A stretch of DNA of 41,410 nucleotides from Pseudonocardiales bacterium. Its GTDB lineage: Bacteria; Actinomycetota; Actinomycetes; Mycobacteriales; Jatrophihabitantaceae. The position numbers were made by a program, and so were the translations under genes. A model generated the notes under the pieces. It saw only the letters and a list, made by a program, of their open reading frames with translations, had not been told where the DNA came from and ran no database searches. Positions 31,667-40,001 of the stretch are shown here, in pieces. Where the stretch lies: the NCBI GenBank assembly GCA_030840445.1, contig JAVEEN010000390.1, positions 1 to 41,410 of the forward strand. Reading direction: 5' to 3'. The number at the start of each line of letters is the position of its first letter. The stretch's first letter is position 1.

Positions 31667-32706
31667 CCGCCCCAGTCCTCGACGTCCGTGACCTTCAGGT
31701 GGCCATCGGTACGACGCCGGTTGTTCGGGGGATCAGTTTCCAGCTCGCGCCGGGTGAGCGGCTCGGGCTCGTCGGCGAGTCAGGTTCGGGAAAATCGCTG
31801 ACTGCCCTGTCGATCATGGGTCTGAACCGTGATCCGATCCGGGTATCCGGCGGTCAGGTGATGCTCGGCGGCACGGACCTGCTCGGCCTCAGCCGCGCCG
31901 AGCTCGACCGGGTTCGTGGCGCGCGTATCTCGATGATCTATCAGGATCCAGCCTCATCACTGAACCCACTGATGACAGTGGGGGCCCAGATCGTCGAGGC
32001 CATCAACCTGCACGACAAGGTTGAGCGCGGACAGGCACGCGCCCGGGCCGCCGACCTGCTGGGCGACGTCGGTGTCCCGAATCCGCGGCAGCGGTTGGAC
32101 GCCTACCCGCACGAGTTCTCCGGCGGCATGCGCCAGCGGGTGATGATCGCGATCGCACTGGCCTGTCAGCCCGAGGTGCTGCTGTGCGACGAGCCGACCA
32201 CCGCCCTCGACGTGACGACCCAATCGTTGGTGATCAACCTGATCGACCGGCTGTGCAGCGAGCGCGGTGTCGCCACCGTGCTGATCACCCATGATCTGGG
32301 CGTGGCCGCCGGATTCTGCGACAACATCGCGGTGATGTATGCCGGCCAGCTCGTCGAGCAAAGCTCTACCGGCACGTTGTTCGCCAATGCGCGACATCCG
32401 TACAGTCACGCACTGATGTCGGCGACGGTGGACCTCGGTGTCGACGTGACCACGGCGTTGCCCGCGATCGCCGGCCAGCCGCCGTTGCCGGGAACAATCC
32501 CGCGCGGTTGTAGCTTCCGGCCGCGCTGCCCCCGAGCGGTCGAGGCCTGTGCCGACGAGCCGATCGACCTGCTATCACTCGACGGGTCCCTCGTGCGCTG
32601 TATCCGGCCGATATCCAGCGACCCAGGCTCCGGCACGCATCCCGGCACAGCGCGTGACGCTGCTGTCGACACGCCGGCCGCGCAGGAGAGGATGCCCAAT
32701 GCCTGA
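31663..32706 (+). CDS. peptide-type ABC transporter ATPase (DppD-like, second system)
   Basis: 347 residues. Walker A GESGSGKS, Q-loop YQDPASSLNPLMT, signature FSGGMRQRV, Walker B LLCDEPTTALD and the switch His in ITHDLGV are intact. The C-terminal extension carries GCSFRPRCPRAVEAC, the Cys-rich oligopeptide-ABC motif. GTG start in a GTGA overlap with the permease; the 3' end overlaps the next ATPase start by 8 bp. It dimerises with the following ATPase. Confidence 0.94.
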   Translation: MTAPVLDVRDLQVAIGTTPVVRGISFQLAPGERLGLVGESGSGKSLTALSIMGLNRDPIRVSGGQVMLGGTDLLGLSRAELDRVRGARISMIYQDPASSLNPLMTVGAQIVEAINLHDKVERGQARARAADLLGDVGVPNPRQRLDAYPHEFSGGMRQRVMIAIALACQPEVLLCDEPTTALDVTTQSLVINLIDRLCSERGVATVLITHDLGVAAGFCDNIAVMYAGQLVEQSSTGTLFANARHPYSHALMSATVDLGVDVTTALPAIAGQPPLPGTIPRGCSFRPRCPRAVEACADEPIDLLSLDGSLVRCIRPISSDPGSGTHPGTARDAAVDTPAAQERMPNA

Positions 32707-33685
32707 GGCAGCATTGCTATCGGTCAAGGATCTGGTCAAGGTCTTCCCGAGCCGCGAGGGCAAGGAACTTCGCGCCGTGGACGGTGTTTCCATCGACGTG
32801 CGACGCGGAAGCACCTTCGGGTTGGTCGGCGAGTCCGGGTCCGGGAAGTCCACGTTGAGCCGGTGCATCCTGCGGCTGCTTCGCCCGGACGCGGGCACCG
32901 TGTCGTTCGACGGCCAGGACATGGCATCGATGTCGGCCGCTCGGGTGCGACGGCTCCGCTCCAGAATCCAGGTGGTGTTCCAGGACCCGCACGGCTCGCT
33001 CAACCGCAGCAAGGCCGTCTCCGACATCGTCGGCGCACCACTGGCTGCTCACCGGTCCGGAAACCGGGCGGCGCGTTCGGCTCGGGTTGCCGAACTGCTG
33101 GATCTCGTTCAGCTGCCGGCGGCCATGGCGGCCCGCAAGCCGCGTGAACTGTCCGGCGGACAGGCCCAGCGGGTGGCGATTGCCAGGGCCCTGGCATTGA
33201 ACCCGGACTTCGTGGTCCTCGACGAGGCCGTCTCGGCGCTGGATGTATCGGTGCGTGCTCAGATCCTCAACCTGCTCCGCGAGTTGCAGGGTGAACTCGG
33301 CCTGACCTACCTGTTCATTTCCCACGATCTCGGGGTCGTCCGTTACATTTCCCAGGACATCGCGGTGATGTATCGCGGTCGGATCATCGAGGTCGGTCCG
33401 CGGGAGCAGTTGTTCGCCGCGCCGCAGCACCCGTACACCCGGTTGCTGCTCGATGCCGTGCCGATCGCCGACCCGAGCCGTCAACGGGCCCGGATGCGAT
33501 TGCTGGGGGAGCAGACCGGCGCCAGCGACAGGCCTGATCTCCCCGACGATGCCGGCTGCCGGTTCCGCAGCAGATGCCCGGTCGGGGCCGATCGGGAGCG
33601 GTGCGCTACCGAGGACCCGCGATTGGAGCCGCACGCCGCAGGCGGCACACTTGCCGCGTGCCACTACGCCGGGGAGATCTCATGA
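32699..33685 (+). CDS. peptide-type ABC transporter ATPase (DppF-like, second system)
   Basis: 328 residues. Walker A GESGSGKST (44-52), Q-loop FQDPHGSLNRS, signature LSGGQAQRV, switch His in ISHDLGV, and the C-terminal GCRFRSRCPVGADRERC. Walker B reads VVLDEAVSALD, with Ala in place of the usual Pro after DE; the catalytic Glu is kept, so activity is expected. The ATG at 32699 follows GGAGAGG; codons upstream to 32549 belong to the preceding gene. The stop overlaps the IclR start (ATGA). Confidence 0.93.
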   Translation: MPEAALLSVKDLVKVFPSREGKELRAVDGVSIDVRRGSTFGLVGESGSGKSTLSRCILRLLRPDAGTVSFDGQDMASMSAARVRRLRSRIQVVFQDPHGSLNRSKAVSDIVGAPLAAHRSGNRAARSARVAELLDLVQLPAAMAARKPRELSGGQAQRVAIARALALNPDFVVLDEAVSALDVSVRAQILNLLRELQGELGLTYLFISHDLGVVRYISQDIAVMYRGRIIEVGPREQLFAAPQHPYTRLLLDAVPIADPSRQRARMRLLGEQTGASDRPDLPDDAGCRFRSRCPVGADRERCATEDPRLEPHAAGGTLAACHYAGEIS

Positions 33686-34446
33686 GCAGTCCTGCGCCGA
33701 TACGACTGAGTGACCGGCTGATCGCCGTGATCGAATCGTTTCTGACCAGCCCGCGGCAGACGCTGTCGCAGGTCTCGGCCGCTTGCGGCATGGAGCCGTC
33801 CACGGCGACGCGCTACTTGCGCCAGCTGGTCGAACACGGCTGGCTGGAGCGGGACCCCCAGTTGCGCACCTACAGCCTCGGCGTGCGCATGGTGGAGATC
33901 GGCCAGGCGGCCCGCACCGCGCGACCGCTGCGACGGACCATCCTTCCTTACATGCAGGACCTCGTCGCGAGGTTCGACGAGACCATCAATCTGGCTGTCC
34001 ACCAGTCCGGCGCGGTGGTCATCATCGAGGCGCTGGAGAGCGGCCGCTCGATCCGGCGGGGTGCCACCGTCGGTGATCGTGATGACTGGTTCGTCTCCAG
34101 CCTCGGCAAATCTATTCTGGCGCACCTGCCGCAGTCGCGGGTGCTGGAATTGTTCAGTAACCATCCGCCGGCGAGGCGAACCCCGAACACCCTGACCGAC
34201 GAGAGGGCGGTCCTTGCCGACTTGGACTCGGTGCGGGTTCGCGGCTACGCACTCGACGACGAGGAATCCGAGATCGGCCTGAAGTGCGTAGGGGTTCCGT
34301 TGCGCGACCACCACGGCAAGTTCAGCCACGCGCTGAGCATCAGCGGCCCGACGGGTCGGATGAACGAGCGGCTGGACGAGATCACAGCCGCACTGACGTC
34401 GGTGGCTGACGCGGCTGGGCGTGGCCATGATGAGGGTGTCTCGTGA
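33682..34446 (+). CDS. IclR family transcriptional regulator
   Basis: 254 residues. The N-terminal winged HTH (TLSQVSAACGMEPSTATRYLRQLVEHGWLERD, about 27-60) is followed by the IclR effector domain with ATVGDRDDWFVSSLGKSILAHLP and the ESEIGLKCVGVPLRD motif near the end. IclR proteins respond to small organic acids. It is translationally coupled to the ATPase upstream (ATGA) and the amidohydrolase downstream (GTGA), so it is co-expressed with the operon it presumably controls. No operator could be assigned; the ATTTTC/GAAAAT dyad at 28196-28214 is one candidate. Confidence 0.92.
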   Translation: MSSPAPIRLSDRLIAVIESFLTSPRQTLSQVSAACGMEPSTATRYLRQLVEHGWLERDPQLRTYSLGVRMVEIGQAARTARPLRRTILPYMQDLVARFDETINLAVHQSGAVVIIEALESGRSIRRGATVGDRDDWFVSSLGKSILAHLPQSRVLELFSNHPPARRTPNTLTDERAVLADLDSVRVRGYALDDEESEIGLKCVGVPLRDHHGKFSHALSISGPTGRMNERLDEITAALTSVADAAGRGHDEGVS

Positions 34447-35285
34447 CTCTGGCCAGGGTGGACGTGCACACTCATCTCGGTCAGCACGGAACGCACGTAT
34501 GCGCGCCCCTGGCCGAGGACGAGATCAGGGCTTGGGGAAAGGTCAGCTGGGACGTCACGCCTGACCAGCACGCTGAAGCGGCGCGGTCGGCGGACACGTC
34601 TATTGTGCTTGCGTTCGACGCCGAGCCGGTGGGCGTAGTGGTACCGAATTCCTACGTCGCCGAGCAGGTGGCCGGCCGACCGGAACTGATCGGCTTCGCC
34701 AGCGTCAACCCGATGCGCCCGAATGCCGTCCAGCTGCTGGAGGAGGCCATTGAGCAACTCGGCCTGCGGGGACTCAAACTCGGCCCGACGTACCAGCACT
34801 TCCACCCGCACGACAAGAAGTGTCTGGACCTGCTCGCGGTGGCCGATCAGCACCGCATCCCGGTCATCTGGCACCAAGGCACCACGTTCACCCCGTCGGC
34901 CATCGCCGAGTACGCGCGCCCGCTGCAGCTCGACCTCGTTGCGCGGACCTTTCCGCAGCTGCGGATGTGGATCGCTCACTTCGGCCACCCTTGGGCCAGC
35001 GAGGCGCTGAGCGTGATTCGCAGGCACGAACATTTCTTCATCGACGCGTCTGCGCTGGATACCCGGCCGTGGCAGCTTGCCCAGGCCCTGGCGGCAGCGA
35101 AGGAGTACCGCGTACTTGATCGAGTTCTGTTCGGTAGCGACTACCCTTTCTCGACGGTCGAACGCACCGCCGCAGGGCTGCACGAGGCCGCCGCGATGTG
35201 CCGCAAGCTCGGTATCGCCGACATCACCGAAGCCGACGTCGACCAGATTTGCCAACGCGACTCGCTGAGTCTGCTTGGCCTGTAG
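34443..35285 (+). CDS. amidohydrolase family 2 protein (second copy type)
   Basis: 280 residues with amidohydrolase_2 landmarks: the metal-binding VDVHTHLG near the start, VIWHQGTTF, IAHFGHPW and the closing Asp in LFGSDYPFS. Family members include lactonases and hydrolases of sugar acids and aromatic decarboxylases. In this operon of sugar-acid genes, a lactonase or hydrolase of a decorated sugar acid fits best, but that is contextual. It is only distantly similar to the amidohydrolase at 26952. GTG start in GTGA overlap with the IclR gene; 140 bp without a gene follow. Confidence 0.88.
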   Translation: MTLARVDVHTHLGQHGTHVCAPLAEDEIRAWGKVSWDVTPDQHAEAARSADTSIVLAFDAEPVGVVVPNSYVAEQVAGRPELIGFASVNPMRPNAVQLLEEAIEQLGLRGLKLGPTYQHFHPHDKKCLDLLAVADQHRIPVIWHQGTTFTPSAIAEYARPLQLDLVARTFPQLRMWIAHFGHPWASEALSVIRRHEHFFIDASALDTRPWQLAQALAAAKEYRVLDRVLFGSDYPFSTVERTAAGLHEAAAMCRKLGIADITEADVDQICQRDSLSLLGL

Positions 35286-35425
35286 CCAGACCGGTATCAC
35301 TCAACAACGGACCGTTTCTCGGTTCAGTTCGCAATTTCAGGAGGATCAGTGCTGTCCCACCTCAGCAGCGGCGTTGCATCAGCTGCCGCGCAAGGTTTGC
35401 CCGCTCGACGACCGGAGGCGGGGGA

Positions 35426-36334
35426 GTGAGCGATCAGCCGGTAGCCGGCGTGCTCGCGGTGTTCCAAACCCCGTTCGACGAGCAGGGCAGGATCGATCGG
35501 GCGGTGATGGAGACCCAGTTCGACTGGCTGTTCGCCAACGGCGCCGATGGTGTCGTTTTCGCGATGGTGTCCGAGGTGCTGCGGCTGTCCTCGGAGGAAC
35601 GCGATGAGATGACCGCACTGACCTGCAAGCTGGCCGCCAACCGGGGCGCCTCCGTGGTGAGCGTCGGGGCGGAGTCCACCGCGGTGGCGATCAGGTACGC
35701 CAGGCACGCTCAGGATTGCGGCGCCAGCGCGGTGATGGCGACGCCGCCCGGGCTGCACCGCGTCGACGACGACGAACTGGTCCGCTATTTCATGGACATC
35801 GCCGGCAGCGTCGACGTTCCGCTGATCGTGCAGGACGCCAGCGGTTATGTCGGCACGCCGTTGTCCATCGCGCTGCAGGCGCAGTTGCATTCCGAGCTGG
35901 GTGACCGGGTCATGTTCAAGCCCGAGGCACCACCGATCGGTCCACGCCTCACCCAGCTGCTCGGACGCACTGGCGGCCGGGCTCGGGTATTCGAAGGCAC
36001 TGGCGGCCTCTACCTGATCGACAGCTTCCGCCGCGGAGTAGTCGGAACCATGCCCGCGGGAGACCTCGTGTGGGCGCTGGCTCCACTGTGGCAGGCGCTG
36101 AGCCGCGGTGATTACGCACGCGCGTACCGGATCGCCGGACCGTTGGCCTTGATGGTTTCGCTGCAGACCAGCCTCGACAGCTTTGTCGCGATCGAGAAGC
36201 ATCTGCTGGTGAAGCAGGGCGTGTTCCCTAGCAGCGCCATGCGCGGGCCGGTCGGCGACGGACTGGACCAGCAGACCCGGGAGGAGATCGAGCGGCTGAT
36301 GGAGCTCCTCCGATCGGCGGTCGAGCATGCCTGA
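35426..36334 (+). CDS. dihydrodipicolinate synthase/N-acetylneuraminate lyase family aldolase
   Basis: 302 residues, a DHDPS-superfamily TIM barrel. The Schiff-base lysine is K165 in RVMFKPEAPP. The usual Tyr-Asn motif about 30 residues earlier (YNxP) is replaced by LIVQDASGY, so proton relay may differ from DHDPS. The N-terminal AVFQTPFDEQGRID and GVVFAMVSEVLRLSSEER match the family. It probably cleaves or forms a 2-oxo acid by aldol chemistry, for example a 2-keto-3-deoxy sugar acid. GTG at 35426 has GGAGG 7 bp upstream. It overlaps the SDR gene by 8 bp. Confidence 0.9.
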   Translation: MSDQPVAGVLAVFQTPFDEQGRIDRAVMETQFDWLFANGADGVVFAMVSEVLRLSSEERDEMTALTCKLAANRGASVVSVGAESTAVAIRYARHAQDCGASAVMATPPGLHRVDDDELVRYFMDIAGSVDVPLIVQDASGYVGTPLSIALQAQLHSELGDRVMFKPEAPPIGPRLTQLLGRTGGRARVFEGTGGLYLIDSFRRGVVGTMPAGDLVWALAPLWQALSRGDYARAYRIAGPLALMVSLQTSLDSFVAIEKHLLVKQGVFPSSAMRGPVGDGLDQQTREEIERLMELLRSAVEHA

Positions 36335-37094
36335 GCAGACCGCGATCGTGGTCGGCGCCGGCGGCACTATCGGTGGCGCGTCCGCCCGCGCGCTTGCCGC
36401 CGGCCGGGACGCGGTGCTGTGCGTGGATCTTGACCTGCAGCGGGCCGAGCGCACGGCCGCAGCGATCCGTTCGACCGGCACCTCGGCGTCAGCATTGCAG
36501 GCTGACGCCGAGTCCGCCGAGTTCGCCACGTTGGTCAGCGGCGCGGTTGCCGCCGACAGTGAGGTAACAGCGGTCGTCCACGCGGTCGCCTATGAGGAGC
36601 ACGTGCCTTCGGAGCAGGCGAGCCTGTCGAGCCTGCAGCGCAGTTTTGCCGTTGGTCCACTGGCCGCCTTCGCGCTGTTCCGAGAGTTGTTGACTTCCGG
36701 CCACCTCGTCCGGGGCTCCGCGCTGACCGCGATCGGCTCCCTGCACGCGAGTCAACCGTTCGCCAACTGCCTTGCCTACAACGCCGCACACGGCGCCCTG
36801 GCGCAGGTGGTTCGAACACTTGCGCACGAGTGGGCCGCCCGGGGGATCCGGGTCAACGCTGTGGTGCCGGGCTGGATCCGAACCGAGGCAGAGGTTACCT
36901 TCTACGGCGAAAAGTTCCTCGACCGAGCCGCGGGTGGTCTTCCGCTGGGACGCTTCGGGACGGCCGAGGACATCGCGGCGTCAGTGCAATTCCTGTCCTC
37001 AGAACATGCCAGCTACATCTCCGGCAGTTTCCTCACTGTTGACGGTGCACTGTCGGTATCACTGGCCCGCCTCACCCAGGAGAGTGACACGTGA
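36327..37094 (+). CDS. SDR family protein with His in place of the catalytic Lys
   Basis: 255 residues. The glycine motif GAGGTIGG is near the start, with Asp in CVDLDLQRAER suggesting NAD(H). Ser138 (AIGSL) and Tyr151 occupy the classical active-site positions, but the YxxxK motif reads Y151-N-A-A-H155. The codon is CAC, within an otherwise intact gene. C-terminal PLGRFGTAEDIAASVQFL and FLTVDGAL are normal SDR sequences. It would be expected to oxidise a sugar to a lactone or an alcohol to a ketone. The substituted Lys means that activity needs testing; His could take part of the role, or the protein may be inactive. Starts and ends in overlaps with its neighbours. Confidence 0.87.
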   Translation: MPEQTAIVVGAGGTIGGASARALAAGRDAVLCVDLDLQRAERTAAAIRSTGTSASALQADAESAEFATLVSGAVAADSEVTAVVHAVAYEEHVPSEQASLSSLQRSFAVGPLAAFALFRELLTSGHLVRGSALTAIGSLHASQPFANCLAYNAAHGALAQVVRTLAHEWAARGIRVNAVVPGWIRTEAEVTFYGEKFLDRAAGGLPLGRFGTAEDIAASVQFLSSEHASYISGSFLTVDGALSVSLARLTQESDT

Positions 37095-37852
37095 ACGTCG
37101 TCTGCGTCTTCGCCCATCAGGACGACGAGATGCGATGCCTGGGAACGCTGCAGCGATTGGCCGAGGCCGGTCACAGCATCAGCTTCGTGTGCGTCACCAA
37201 CGGCAACAAGGGCCTCCCCTTCGAACAAGCCGGCAGTTCCGAGCAACGGGACAACAGCGAGCGGGCGGCTCAGGTCAGGGAAGCCGAAATGCGGACCGTG
37301 GCCGGTCATTTCGGCGGCAGCTACGAATCTCTCGGCTACGACGACGGCGTTCTGTTCGACGGTCCTGAACTCAGGAACGAGCTGATTGCGGTGCTCCGCC
37401 GGCTCGACGCGGAATTGGTGTTCACGCACTGGACCTCGGAGTACAACGACGATCACGTGGTGACCGCCAAGGCGGTAACCGACGCCGCCCTCTTCACAAA
37501 CCTGCCCTCCTTCGTCCCGCAGACGCCGCCGCTGGCGAGGGTGCCGCGGATCTTCTACGTCAACCCCGGTGACGGTTACGGCTTCGAGGCCACTCACTTC
37601 GTCGCGTTGTCGGATCTGCACGTCCAGCGCAAGGCGGAGCTGATCCGGTGTCACGCTAGCCAGATGGATGTCATGCGGCAGCTACGCGGGCATGACTACG
37701 CCGACGAAATGGCCGACGAGGACCGGCGTCAAGGCGCGCGGCTGATGGTGGCTGCGGCGGAGTCCTTCCGCCCGTGCCTGGCCGAGCGCAGGATCGGTTG
37801 GCCATCGGACCTTCCGGGGGAACTTCCGGACGAGACGGTGAACCCGGCATGA
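37091..37852 (+). CDS. PIG-L/LmbE family deacetylase
   Basis: 253 residues. The zinc motif AHQDDE (8-13) replaces the usual PHPDDE, and a second ligand set is in EYNDDHVVTAKAV. These metal enzymes remove N-acetyl or other N-acyl groups from amino sugars, as in GlcNAc-PI de-N-acetylase, MshB and Mca, or act on glycoconjugates. Its place between an SDR gene and a sugar-acid dehydratase (GTGA and ATGA overlaps) implies that the pathway substrate carries an acylamino group. The precise sugar is not inferable. Confidence 0.9.
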   Translation: MNVVCVFAHQDDEMRCLGTLQRLAEAGHSISFVCVTNGNKGLPFEQAGSSEQRDNSERAAQVREAEMRTVAGHFGGSYESLGYDDGVLFDGPELRNELIAVLRRLDAELVFTHWTSEYNDDHVVTAKAVTDAALFTNLPSFVPQTPPLARVPRIFYVNPGDGYGFEATHFVALSDLHVQRKAELIRCHASQMDVMRQLRGHDYADEMADEDRRQGARLMVAAAESFRPCLAERRIGWPSDLPGELPDETVNPA

Positions 37853-39039
37853 GGATCGTCGACGTTTCTCCCTTCCTGCTCAAGGGAGACGAGACCTACG
37901 GTTCGCACACGGGTGCCGCTGAGGCGACCGACCAGGGCGATTGGCTGCTCCTCGTCCGGGTCATGACGGACGAGGGCGTCGAGGGCTGGTCCGACGTCGA
38001 GACGCTCGGTCCGGTGGCGGCCCGCGTGATCAGCGGCGCCGGGATGGGCGCCATGGGCTTTCGCACCCTGCGCGACGAACTGATCGGCAAGGACCCGCTC
38101 GACGTCGAGCGGCTGTGGGACGAGCTCTACCTGGCAACCGCCTACTACGGCCGGCGGGGTGTGGCCATGCATTGTATTTCGGCGGTGGACAACTGTTTGT
38201 GGTCTATTCGGGCGCAGGTGGCCGGAGTCGATCTCGCCACTGCGCTCGGCGGGCGTCGTCGAGACCGGATCCCCGCTTACGCCTCTACCCTGTTCCGTCA
38301 GACGCCTGAGGAGAATGCGGCAGCCGCCGGCCGCTATGTCGAGCTGGGATTCGGCGGGGTCAAGTTCGGCTGGGGCGGCTTCGGGATCGACTCCGCGTTG
38401 GATCGGGAGAATCTCGCGGCGATCCGAGACGTGCTCGGACCGCAGCGAGCCATGATGACCGACCCCGGGTGGTACATCGTCGACGGCGACCGTCCCCGGG
38501 CCCGAACGCGGCAGGAGACCCGGCGAATGCTCGAGGTGCTTGCCGGCTTCGATCCCTACTGGGTCGAGGATTTCATCCATCCCGAAACCCCAGCCGAATA
38601 CGCCCGGTTCAAGGACGAGTTCCCCCAGTTGCGATTCGCGGCGGGCGAGCAGTTGGCCACGACCTGGGACTTCGAGCGGCTGATCGGCGAGGCGCGAATC
38701 GATGTCATCCAGCCCGATCTGTCCCGCTGCGGAGGACTGACGGTCGCACGGCATATCGCGGAGAGTTCGATCGCCGGCGGCCGGGAGATCGTCACCCATT
38801 CCTGGCTATCCGATCTCCTGCATGCCTACAGCCTGCACTATCTGGCTACCTTGGAAAAGGCACCCTGGGTCGAATTCAACGTCGCCCAGAGTGCCTTGAG
38901 CAGGGGGGTGGTGAACTCGCGGATGAGCCTGGACGCCGATGGCATGGTGGCGGTGCCGACCGGTCCAGGCCTTGGAGTCGAGGTGGACGAAGTCTTCGTC
39001 CGGCGGGCGGCAGCCCGGGCCACCGAGGCGGGTTCGTGA
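37849..39039 (+). CDS. enolase-superfamily (mandelate racemase/muconate lactonizing group) sugar-acid dehydratase
   Basis: 396 residues. The capping domain is N-terminal; the barrel has Lys172 in GGVKFGWGGFG and metal ligands Asp205 (MTDPGW), Glu240 (WVEDFIHP) and Glu267 (AGEQLAT). The acid-base dyad is Asp290 (QPDLSRCGG) and His317 (THSWLSD). The Asp-His dyad and KFGW pattern fit the mandelate racemase subgroup, which includes aldonate dehydratases that make 2-keto-3-deoxy acids with magnesium. KDG-type kinase and KDPG-type aldolase genes follow directly, supporting a dehydratase. The ATG at 37849 overlaps the deacetylase stop. Racemase or cycloisomerase activity is not excluded. Confidence 0.9.
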   Translation: MRIVDVSPFLLKGDETYGSHTGAAEATDQGDWLLLVRVMTDEGVEGWSDVETLGPVAARVISGAGMGAMGFRTLRDELIGKDPLDVERLWDELYLATAYYGRRGVAMHCISAVDNCLWSIRAQVAGVDLATALGGRRRDRIPAYASTLFRQTPEENAAAAGRYVELGFGGVKFGWGGFGIDSALDRENLAAIRDVLGPQRAMMTDPGWYIVDGDRPRARTRQETRRMLEVLAGFDPYWVEDFIHPETPAEYARFKDEFPQLRFAAGEQLATTWDFERLIGEARIDVIQPDLSRCGGLTVARHIAESSIAGGREIVTHSWLSDLLHAYSLHYLATLEKAPWVEFNVAQSALSRGVVNSRMSLDADGMVAVPTGPGLGVEVDEVFVRRAAARATEAGS

Positions 39040-39059
39040 ACGCCGACCAGGGTGAACCG

Positions 39060-40001
39060 ATGAGCGTCGAGGTCTTCACGGCAGGCGAGGCGATGGCGCT
39101 CCTGCTCGCCGAGGATCGGCAGCCGTTGCGTCGGGCCGACCGGTTTCTCCGCAGCGTCGCCGGTTCTGAAAGTAATGTGGCGATCGGGCTGGCCAGACTG
39201 GGCCATCGCGTGGCTTACTGCGGCCGGGTCGGCGTGGACGCGCCGGGTGGTTGGGTACGCGACGCCCTGCAGGCCGAATCCGTCGACACCAGCGGCCTGC
39301 TGAGCGACCCCGTCCGGTCCACCGGGCTGATCCTGAGAGACTCCCCGGCCAGCCGACCGATATCGGTCAGCTACTACCGGCGCGACAGCGCAGGCGCCGC
39401 ACTCGGGCCGTCCGATGTCCGGCCGGAGGTGATTGCCCGTGCGAGCGTGGTGTTCCTGTCCGGGATCACCGTGATGTTGTCAGACAGCTCCGAGCAATTC
39501 GTGGGCCGAGTGCTGGACATCGCCGCCGAGGCGGGTGTGCCGGTGGTATTCGATCCGAACGTACGTCTGCGGCTGGCGAACCGACAGGAATGGTGCACCA
39601 GATTGGGTCGATACCTCGACCGAGTAGACACGCTGCTGATCGGGAACGACGAGCTGACGCTGCTTGACCTGCCTGACGACCCGGCTCGGCTGTTGACGGA
39701 ACGCCGGACGACGGTGGTGGTCAAGCGGGGTGCGAGCGGCGCCACCGCTTGCACATCGGCGGGCACGGTGCACGTGCCGGGACGTAAGGTCGAGGCGCTG
39801 GATCCGATCGGCGCCGGCGATGCCTTCTGCGCCGGATGGATATCGGCCTTTCTGCGTAAGCGCACGGTGCAGGAGTCGCTGCGCGAGGCAGCGGCGGTCG
39901 CCTCACTCGTCGTGGCCACCCTGACCGACACCGCGGGCGCGCCGTCCGCCGTGGAGCGAGACTGGGCACTACAAGAGAATGGATCCGACGTTGACCGATG
40001 A
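39060..40001 (+). CDS. kdgK: PfkB family kinase, 2-keto-3-deoxygluconate kinase type
   Basis: 313 residues. N-terminal GSESNVAIGLARLGHRVAYCGRVG and the C-terminal PfkB signature DPIGAGDAFCAGW with the catalytic Asp. SYYRRDSAGAALGP matches the substrate-side region of KDG kinases. It phosphorylates 2-keto-3-deoxygluconate (or the galactonate epimer) to the 6-phosphate, the substrate of the next gene's aldolase. The ATG at 39060 has AGGGTGA upstream; a GTG at 39036, coupled to the dehydratase stop (GTGA), is a reasonable alternative. It overlaps the aldolase gene by 23 bp. Confidence 0.88.
   Translation: MSVEVFTAGEAMALLLAEDRQPLRRADRFLRSVAGSESNVAIGLARLGHRVAYCGRVGVDAPGGWVRDALQAESVDTSGLLSDPVRSTGLILRDSPASRPISVSYYRRDSAGAALGPSDVRPEVIARASVVFLSGITVMLSDSSEQFVGRVLDIAAEAGVPVVFDPNVRLRLANRQEWCTRLGRYLDRVDTLLIGNDELTLLDLPDDPARLLTERRTTVVVKRGASGATACTSAGTVHVPGRKVEALDPIGAGDAFCAGWISAFLRKRTVQESLREAAAVASLVVATLTDTAGAPSAVERDWALQENGSDVDR

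Noticed and set aside
33226-33243. Ala after the Walker B Glu (DEAVSALD) as a sign of a defective ATPase
   Set aside because: The catalytic Glu and all other motifs are intact, and Pro is not essential for hydrolysis.
35324-36529. 401-codon open frame opposite the DHDPS-family gene
   Set aside because: Antisense shadow with no ribosome binding site logic and no recognisable domain, opposite a clear enzyme gene.
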